Below, in pieces: positions 55,998 through 64,000 of a stretch of DNA of 64,000 bases. The position numbers were made by a program, and so were the translations under genes. The DNA comes from Lolium rigidum (taxonomy: Eukaryota > Streptophyta > Magnoliopsida > Poales > Poaceae): contig NC_061512.1 in NCBI RefSeq assembly GCF_022539505.1, positions 152,069,962 through 152,133,961 of the forward strand, given 5' to 3'. A model generated the notes under the pieces. That model did no database searches. It worked only from the letters and a program-made list of their open reading frames with translations, and was not told where the DNA came from. Every line of letters starts with the position of its first letter. The stretch's first letter is position 1.

Positions 55998-57893
55998 CAA
56001 TGCATCCCCTTCTTCATCGACAACATTATCAGGTTCCTCCCCTGAAACTATATTTTTATTCCATCACATCTTATGTGCTTTGCTTGGAGCGTTGGTTTGC
56101 TTTTGTTTTTGTTTTGTTCGAATAAAATGGATCCTAGCATTCATTGTGTGGGAGAGAGACACGCTCCGCTGTTGCATATGGACAAATATGTCCTTAGGCT
56201 TTACTCATAGTATTCATGGCGAAGGTTGAATCTTCTTCGTTAAATTGTTATATGGTTGGAATTGGGAAATGCTACATGTAGTAATTCTAAAATGTCTTGA
56301 ATAATTTGATACTTGGCAATTGTTGTGCTCATGTTTAAGCTCTTGCATCATATACTTGGCACCTATTAATGAAGAAATACATAGAGCTTGCTAAAATTTG
56401 GTTTGCATATTTGGTCTCTCTAAAGTCTAGATAATTTCTAGTATTGAGTTTGAACAACAAGGAAGACGGTGTAGAGTCTTATAATGTTTACAATATGTCT
56501 TTTATGTGAGTTTTGCTGCACCGGTTCATCCTTGTGTTTGTTTCAAATAACCTTGCTAGCCTAAACCTTGTATCAAGAGGGAATACTTCTCATGCATCCA
56601 AAATCCTTGAGCCAACCACTATGCCATTTGTGTCCACCATACCTACCTACTGCATGGTATTTCTCCGCCATTCCAAAGTAAATTGCTTGAGTGCTACCTT
56701 TAAAATTTCCATCATTCGCCTTTGCAATATATAGCTCATGGGACAAAATAGCCTTAAAAAAACTATTGTGGTATTGAATATGTACTTATGCACTTTATCT
56801 CTTATTAAGTTGCTTGTTGTGCGATAACCATGTTTTCTGGGGACGCCATCAACTCTTTTACCTTTGTTGAATATCATGTGAGTTGCTATGCATGTTCATC
56901 TTGTCTGAAGTAAGGGCGGTTTTCACAATCAAATGGTTTGAGTATGCATACTGTTAGAGAAGAACATTGGGCCGCTAACTAAAGCCATGATTCATGGTGG
57001 AAGTTTCAGTTTGGACAGCTAATCGTCAATCTCTTATGAGAATAATAATCGTTGTTAAATGCTTATGCATTAAAGAGGAGTCCATTATCTGTTGTCTATG
57101 TTGTCCCGGTATGGATGTCTAAGTTGAGAATAATCAAAAGCGAGAAATCCAAATGCGAGCTTTCTCCTTAGACCTTTGTACAGGCGGCCTAGAGGTACCC
57201 CTTTGTGACACTTGGTTAAAACATATGCTATGCAATGATAATCTGTGTTAATCCAAGCTAATTAGGACAAGGTGCGGGTACTATTAGTATACTATGCATG
57301 AGGCTTGCAACTTGTAAGATATAATTTACATGATACATATGCTTTATTACTACCGTTGACAAAATTGTTTCATGTTTTCAAAACCAAAGCTCTAGCACAA
57401 ATATAGCAATCGATGCTTTCCTCTTTGAAGGACCATTCTTTTACTTTTATGTTGAGTCAGTTCACCTATTTCTCTCCACCTCAAGAAGAAAACACTTGTG
57501 TGAACGGTGCATTGATTCCTACGTACTTGCATATTGCACTTATTATATTACTTTACATTGACAATATCCATGAGATATACATGTTATAAGTTGAAAGCAA
57601 CCGCTGAAACTTAATCTTCTTTTGTGTTGCTTCAATACCTTTACTTTGATTTATTGCTTTATGAGTTAACTCTTATGCAAGACTTATTGATGCTTGTCTT
57701 GAAGTACTATTCATGAAAAGTCTTTGCTTTATGATTCAGTTGTTTAGTCATGTCATTACCATTGTTTTGATCGCTGCATTCATTACATATGCTTACAATA
57801 GTATGATCAAGGTTATGATGACATGTCACTCCAGAAATTATCTTTGTTATCGTTTACCTGCTCGGGACGAGCAGGAACTAAGCCTGGGGATGC
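55998..57893. other. E3 internal non-coding region, right of E4
   Basis: No ORF is supported. It is collinear with E5 42106-44000. The last 16 bases (57878-57893, CTAAGCCTGGGGATGC) are the polypurine tract against the 3' LTR. Confidence 0.75.
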
Positions 57894-59487
57894 CGATACG
57901 TCTCCGACGTATCGATAATTTCTTATGTTCCATGCCACATTATTGATGATATCTACATATTTTATACACATTATATGTCGTATTTATGCATTTTCCGGCA
58001 CTAACCTATTAACGAGATGCCGGAGAGCCAGTTGTCGTTTTCTGCTGTTTTTGGTTTCAGAAATCCTAGTAAGGAAATATTCTCGGAATTGGACGAAATC
58101 AACGCCCAGGGTCCTATTTTTGAACGAAGCTTCCAGAAGACCGAGGGGGAAAGGAAGTGGGGCCATGAGGCGCCGCCACAACAGGCGGCGCGGCCCAGGT
58201 CTTGGCCGCGCGGCCCTGGTGTGTGGGGCCCTCGTGTGGCCCCCCGCGTTGCCCTTCCGCCTACTTAAAGCCTTCGTCGCGAAACCCCCAGTACCGAGAG
58301 CCACGATACGGAAAACCTTCCAGAGACGCCGCCGCCGCCAATCCCATCTCGGGGGATTCAGGAGATCGCCTCCGGCACCCCGCCGGAGAGGGGAATCATC
58401 TCCCGGAGGACTCTTCACCGCCATGGTCGCCTCCGGAGTGATGAGTGAGTAGTTCACCCCTGGACTATGGGTCCATAGCAGTAGCTAGATGGTTGTCTTC
58501 TCCTCATTATGCTTCATTGTCGGATCTTGTGAGCTACCTAACATGATCAAGATCATCTATCTGTAATTCTATATGTTGTGTTTGTCGGGATCCGATGGAT
58601 AGAGAATACTATGTTATGTTGATTATCAATCTATTACCTATGTGTTGTTTATGATCTTGCATGCTCTCCGTTATTAGTAGAGGCTCGGCCAAGTTTTTAC
58701 TCTTAACTCCAAGAGGGAGTATTTATGCTCGATAGTGGGTTCATGCCTCCATTAAATCCGGGATAGTGACGGAAAGTTCTAAGGTTGTGGATGTGCTGTT
58801 GCCACTAGGGATAAAACATTAATGCTATGTCCGAGGATGTAGTTATTGATTACATTACGCACCATACTTAATGCAATTGTCTCGTTGTTTACAACTTAAT
58901 ACCTGGAAGGGGTTCGGATGATAACTCCGAAGGTGGACTTTTTAGGCATAGATGCATGCTGGATAGCGGTCTATGTACTTTGTCGTAATGCCCAATTAAA
59001 TCTCACAATACTCATCATATCATGTATGTGCATTGTCATGCCCTCTCTATTTGTCAATTGCCCGACTGTAATTTGTTCACCCAACATGCTATTTATCTTA
59101 TGGGAGAGACACCTCTAGTGAACTGTGGACCCCGGTCCATTCTTTTACATCGAATACTATCTACTGCAATACTTGTTTTACTGTTCTTTGCAAACAATCA
59201 TCATCCACACTATACATCTAATCCTTTGTTACAGCAAGCCGGTGAGATTGACAACCTCACTGTTTCGTTGGGGCAAAGTACTTTGGTTGTGTTGTGCAGG
59301 TTCCACGTTGGCGCCGGAATCCCCGGTGTTGCGCCGCACTACATCCCGCCGCCATCAACCTTCAACGTGCTTCTTGGCTCCTCCTGGTTCGATAAACCTT
59401 GGTTTCTTTCTGAGGGAAAACTTGCTGCTGTGCGCATCATACCTTCCTCTTGGGGTTCCCAACGAACGTGTGAGTTACACGCCATCA
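57894..59487 (+). repeat. E3 3' LTR
   Basis: This 1594-bp LTR begins CGATACG where TGATACG is expected, a one-base change at the terminus. It is otherwise nearly identical to the 5' LTR, with a few small indels. Confidence 0.93.
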
Positions 59488-60132
59488 TGGCACAAGTGTA
59501 CAACCTCTGGAGAGTATAAACCTATTCGAATTACTGTGTCCGTGGTTATGGACGGTTGGATGGCCATATTGTTCCGTTGTCAGACGTTTTCTAAGAATGA
59601 ATGGTGAATTGAAAGGTGAATTTGACTTGATCACAACAGAGTTGTGGGAATGACACTAATGTTCCCACTTGAGTTAAGTTAGGCAAATGAAGAGTCTTTT
59701 ATTACTAAGTGCTTATGAAATAAAACTGGCTTTATGCAAATGAACTTAGAGCTTAGAACCCCCTTATTATAGTTGATAGTGCTTACACTAGTATTAGTTT
59801 GCGAGTACTTTAAAGTAATCATGGCTTTGTCCCTGTCTATTCAAATGGCCAGACTATGAGAAGAGCACCAGTATCAGGAAGATGGACAGTAGGACGTCTA
59901 TGATAACTAGGATCGTCTCCTGACGTCAAGCGTTGCCTGTGGAACAGATGTACCGCTACTACGTTTCTTCCGCTACGTGTTTTGTAATTGATCATTAGAT
60001 CAACTGTTGTTGTAAGACTGGATCATGTGATCCCTTGTTGTAAGAAGATTATGGTTTGTAATGAATGATGTTGTGTGATATCAACTGTTATGGCATAACA
60101 GACATCTGGAATTAAAAATCCGGGTGTTGACA
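59488..60132 (+). mobile_element. H2: gypsy LTR-like fragment, right part
   Basis: It resumes after the second TGGCA and ends CCGGGTGTTGACA, a plausible LTR 3' terminus. The next 5 bases, CCAAT, would be its target duplication, but no partner was found on the left. It is non-coding. Confidence 0.6.
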
Positions 60133-60203
60133 CCAATAGCGCTATGCTCCCCGGCAACGGTGCCTGAAAAGTGTTTTGATGGATCCCAAGTGCAGGAGAT
60201 CAA
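60133..60203 (-). mobile_element. H3: sliver of a minus-strand gypsy element
   Basis: On the minus strand GGCACCGTTGCCGGGGA (60148-60164) is a primer-binding site like those of E3 and E5. An LTR terminus starts at about 60177 (TGATGGATCCC). The H2 fragment sits in its internal region and the Angela-type element in its LTR, so only about 70 bases are visible. Confidence 0.6.
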
Positions 60204-62018
60204 TGTTGGAGATATGCTCAAGAGGCAATAATAAAATGGTTATTATAATATATCTTTGTGTTTATGATAATGTTTATATACCATGCTATAATTGTATTAA
60301 CCGAAACATTGATACATGTGTGTTATGTAAACAACAAGGAGTCCCTAGTAAGCCTCTTGAATAACTAGCTTGTTGATTAATAGATGATCATGGTTTCGTG
60401 ATCATAAACATTGGATGTTATTAATAACAAGCTATGACATTGTGTGAATGATGTAATGGACACACCCAATTAAGCGTAGCATAAGATCACGTCATTAAGT
60501 TCATTTGCTATAAGCTTTCGATACATAGTTACCTAGTCCTTTCGACCATGAGATCATATAAATCACTTATGCCGGAAGGGTACTTTGATTACATCAAACG
60601 CCACTGCGTAAATGGGTGGTTATAAAGGTGGGATTAGGTATTCGGAAAGTATGAGTTGAGTCATATGGATCAACAGTGGGATTTGTCCATCCCGATGACG
60701 GATAGATATACTCTGGGCCCTCTCGGTGAATGTCGTCTAATTAGCTTGCAAGCATATGAATGGTTCATAAGAGGCCACATACCACGGTACGAGTAAAGAG
60801 TACTTGTCAGGAGACGAGGTTGAACGAGGTATAGAGATACCGATGATCAAACCTCGGACAAGTAAAATATGGCGTGACAAAGGGAATCGGTATCGTATGT
60901 AAATGGTTCATTCGATCACTAAGTCATCGTTGAATATGTGGGAGCCATTATGGATCTCCACATCCCGCTATTGGTTATTGGTCGGAGAGAAGTCTCAACC
61001 ATGTCTGCATAGTTCGCGAACCGTAGGGTGACACACTTAAGGTTTGATGTCGTTTAAGTAGATATGGAATTATGGAATGTAGTTCGAAGTTTTGTTCGGA
61101 GTCTCGGATGGGATCCAGGACATCACGAGGAGGTCCGGAATGGTCCGGAGAATAAGATTCATATATAGGAAGTCACTTTCCAAGTTTGGAAATGATCCGG
61201 TGCATTTATGGAAGGTTCTAGAAGGTTCTAGAAAAGTCCGGAAGAAATCACCATGGAAAGTGGAGTCCCGGAGGGACTCCACCTTGCATGGCCGGCCAAA
61301 CCCTAAGGGGGAGGAGTCCCAGGTGGGCTCCACCTAGGTGGCCGGCCAACCCCCCGAGGAAGGGGTGGGAGTCCCACCTTGAGTGGGATTCCCCCCTTGG
61401 GTAGGTTTTGTACCTTTGGTAGGTTTTGGTTTCGGGTCTTATTCGAAGACTTGGATACCAACACTTGGGGATTTCCACCTATATATACATGAGGAGAGGG
61501 AGGGGGCCGGCCACTTCAAGCCCTAGTTGGCCGCACCCCTTGTTGGCCGGCGCCCTACAACCCCTTCTCCCCAAACCCTAGCCTCTCCTCCTCCACATAA
61601 TACTCCCGTAGCGCATAGGCGAAGCCCTGCCAGAGTTCTCCACCACCACCGCCACCACGCCGTCGTGCTGCCGGGATTCCGAGGAGGATCTACAACTTCC
61701 GCTGCCCGCTGGAACGGGGAGGAGGACGTCGTCTTCATCAACACCGTACGTGTGACCGAGTACGGAGGTGCTGCCCGATTGTGGCACCGTCAAGTTCTTC
61801 TACGCGCTTTTGCAAGCGGTCAAGATCTTCTACGCGCTTTTGCAAGTGGCAAGTGATCGACTACATCCACCACCAGATCTAATCTCGTTAGGCTTTGGAA
61901 ATCTTCGAGGGTTAGTCTCATGATCGTCTCGTTGCTACCATCTACTAGATTAGATCTTGGCTTGTGTTTCGTTCTTGCGGTAGGAAAATTTTTGTTTTCT
62001 ATGCTACGAATCCCATCA
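60204..62018 (+). repeat. 5' LTR of the Angela-type element
   Basis: This 1815-bp LTR ends CCCATCA. It has TATATATA at 61480-61487, and a small tandem repeat GAAGGTTCTA near 61210-61232. A 28-base direct repeat containing CTTCTACGCGCTTTTGCAAG starts near 61795 and 61824. Confidence 0.92.
61480..61487 (+). promoter_or_regulatory. TATA box of the Angela-type LTR
   Basis: TATATATA follows CCACC and precedes a CT/GGCCGG-rich leader, as in BARE1-type promoters. Confidence 0.65.
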
Positions 62019-62019
62019 G

Positions 62020-62031
62020 TGGTATCAGAGC
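62020..62031 (+). other. Primer-binding site of the Angela-type element
   Basis: TGGTATCAGAGC lies one base after the LTR and is complementary to the 3' end of initiator methionine tRNA. Confidence 0.92.
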
Positions 62032-62805
62032 CGTGTCTATGCATAGATTGGTTGCACGAGTAGAACACAATGGTTTTGTGGGCGTTTATGCTTTGTTGTA
62101 TTTAGTTCGTGTAATTTGCATCTTGCGGCATGGTGGGATGAAGCGGCTCGGGCTAACTTTACATGACCGCGTTCATGAGACTTGCTCCACGTTCGACAAG
62201 CAACTTGTATTGCATAAGTGGCTTTGCGGGTGTCTGTCTCTCCCACCATAGTGAAGATTCAATTTACTCTTTCTATTGACAACACTAGTATCACCGTTGT
62301 GGTTCATGTTCGTAGGTAGATTGGATCTTAATCGAAAACCCTAAACCACGTAAAATATGCAAACCAAATTAGAGGCGTCTAACTTGTTTTTGCAGGGTTT
62401 GGTGTTGTGATATGGCCATGATGTGATGATGAATATGTATGAGATGATCATTATTGTATTGTGGCAACCGGCAGGAGCCTTATGGTTGTCTTTATATTTC
62501 ATGTTGTAGTATTATTTCAAAGTAGTTGTAATAGTTGCTACACACGGTGAACAACCATGAAGACGGCGCCATGGACCTTGATGCTACGCCGACGATGATG
62601 GAGATCATGCCCGTTGATGATGGAGATAATGTCCGTGCTTTGGAGATGAAGATCAAAGGCGCAAAGACTAAAGGGCCATATCATATCACATATGAATTGC
62701 ATGTGATGTTAATCCTTTATGCATCTTATTTTGCTTAGATCGCAACGGTAGCATTATAAGATGATCCCTCACATTAATATCAAGATAATAAAGTGTTCTC
62801 CCCTC

Positions 62806-62961
62806 GTATGCACCGTTGCTACAGTTCGTCGTTTCGAAGCATCTCGTGATGATCGGATGTGATAGACTCTACGTTCACATACAACGGGTGTAAGCCATGT
62901 TTGCACACGCGGAATACTTGGGTTTGCTTGACGAGCCTAGCATGTACAGACATGGCCTCGG
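62806..62961 (+). repeat. Internal direct repeat, copy 1 (Angela-type leader)
   Basis: A block of about 156 bases starting GTATGCACCGTTGCTA and ending in GTACAGACATGG(C/T)CTC recurs at 63655-63810 with about 10-15% difference. Both copies are non-coding and lie between the LTR and any gag. Confidence 0.88.
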
Positions 62962-63654
62962 GACAACAGAAACCGAAAGGTTGAACACGAGTCATATGGA
63001 GATATGATCAACATGTTGATGTTCACCATTGAAGCTACATCATCTCACGCGATGATCGGTTTTGGTGTAGTGGATTTGGATCGTGTACCACTTAACAACT
63101 ATGAGGGATGTTGTATTAAGTGGGAGTTCATTAGTAATTAGATTAAAACATGAACTAATTATCATAAACATAGTCTGAGTAGTATTTTGAATTAATTTTG
63201 TAGTATTGGCATATGTTTTCTACCATGCGCTAGTCTTGTAATTGAGATAGAAATACTGTTAAGTCTGAAAAGAAACTTTATGGACTGGTACCGTGTTGTT
63301 AAAGAATCAAGAAATGATTAAGTCCTATTGCAAACTTTTAGTAAACCTCACATTGTTGATTCAAAGAGCTATGGTTTCAATTAGTACCTAAAGTCATCTT
63401 GTCTCCGTGGAACTTGAAGTTCAAATCTGTTTGAAAAGTAAGGAGCTGAAAATTTTGTTTTCAGAAATAAGCAAGGTATGAGATATATGTGATATCTAAG
63501 ACCTTATTGCAAGATGATAGAATATAATTTAGTTAGACTACATAATCTCATAAGTTTTATGAGAATGTACGAATGTTGAAGACGCCAGGCGTCCCAATCC
63601 TCCAACTATTGGGGCACTAACGATATTCGCATATCCATGAAGTGATCGTCCTTA

Positions 63655-63810
63655 GTATGCACCGTTGCTAAGACTCGTCGTTTCGAAGCATCTCGTGATG
63701 ATCGGGTGTTATAGATTCTACGTGTGCATACAACGGGTGCAAGCCAGATTTGCACATGTGAATACCGAGGTTAAACTTTACGAGCCTAGCATGTACAAAC
63801 ATGGTCTCAG
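63655..63810 (+). repeat. Internal direct repeat, copy 2 (Angela-type leader)
   Basis: This is the second copy of the block at 62806-62961. Around both copies (62032-62805, 62962-63654, 63811-64000) I see only AT-rich sequence without a supported gene. Confidence 0.88.
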
Positions 63811-64000
63811 AATGTCGTCATGATATGATGGATAAAATTATGAGTGGAATTGTTCATCATATTACAAAGTTACTAATAGTGAAATCTGAACCACTTGTCA
63901 TATGATGATCAACTTCAAAGTAAGAACCTCAAGGTTATTGGTATTTGACCAACAAACCTAGAAGTTATTGAAGGTGAAGTGTTTTACGAGAATGAGGGAA

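Larger units (their letters stand above)
35065..59487 (+). mobile_element. E3: non-autonomous gypsy-type element hosting E4 and E5
   Basis: TGATACG...CATCA termini and a perfect TGGCA duplication bound it. Without the nested elements it is about 6.9 kb: two 1.6 kb LTRs, a primer-binding site, a decayed gag-like region and about 2.5 kb of non-coding sequence. No RT or integrase is present. E5 and the solo LTR at 9473-11060 are relatives, and the solo LTR is the closest. E4 interrupts its internal region. Confidence 0.92.
60204..64000 (+). mobile_element. BARE1/WIS/Angela-type copia element (continues past the window)
   Basis: The LTR start TGTTGGAGATATGC, the CAAGAGGCAATAATAAA context, the 1.8 kb LTR length and the adjacent initiator-Met primer site identify this abundant Triticeae copia family. 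The flanking 5-mer is ATCAA (60199-60203); the partner lies outside. No gag ORF begins within the 2 kb of internal sequence visible. Confidence 0.92.

Noticed and set aside
62535..62738. 67-codon open frame in the Angela-type internal region as a gag start
   Set aside because: It is short, has no gag motif, and ends well before any further coding sequence.

Overview
This is repeat-dense grass DNA, most likely from a Triticeae genome (wheat, barley, rye or a relative). The main evidence is a typical BARE1/WIS/Angela copia LTR at the right end, plus a nest of long-LTR gypsy elements. I found no convincing host gene, tRNA, rRNA or CRISPR array. Almost every base belongs to a transposable element, and most elements can be bounded by TG...CA termini and target-site duplications (TSDs).

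Layout. (1) 1-~14030: a gypsy remnant H1 (+) with a gag zinc knuckle followed directly by a polypurine tract and LTR. Its LTR is split by E1 (1557-12898, minus), a non-autonomous gag-protease element whose gag is itself split by a solo LTR (9473-11060). (2) ~14031-33390: unclassified DNA carrying E2 (15175-25710, plus; same family as E1, opposite orientation) and a 7.3 kb hAT-type transposon (26002-33271). (3) ~33400-60132: a gypsy LTR-like fragment H2 split by E3 (35065-59487, plus). E3 is split by E4 (38479-55992, minus; a chromovirus with RT, RNase H, integrase and chromodomain). One LTR of E4 is split by E5 (38936-45559, plus). (4) 60133-60203: a sliver of a minus-strand gypsy element H3, then (5) the BARE1/Angela-like element from 60204 past the window end. 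Insertion order in the deepest nest is H3 < H2 < E3 < E4 < E5.

The most unusual content is in E1 and E2. Both encode gag and an aspartic protease on the element's sense strand but have no reverse transcriptase or integrase. The space normally used by pol holds a six-exon gene on the opposite strand. It encodes a plant mobile domain (PMD, aminotransferase-like) protein with a C-terminal coiled coil. In E2 this antisense gene is open throughout (about 956 codons, all introns phase 0). In E1 it has two stop codons and a frameshift. E2 also carries a second antisense ORF for an acidic Ser/Asp/Glu-rich protein that E1 lacks. Both copies are full of GCCGAT...ATCGGC inverted repeats and have a perfect or near-perfect 14-bp hairpin in every LTR.

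How the parts work together: only E4 still encodes a long pol, and its gag is frameshifted. E1, E2, E3, E5 and H1 lack RT and integrase, so they would have depended on enzymes supplied in trans. Family names are given only where recognised; other assignments rest on domains and structure.
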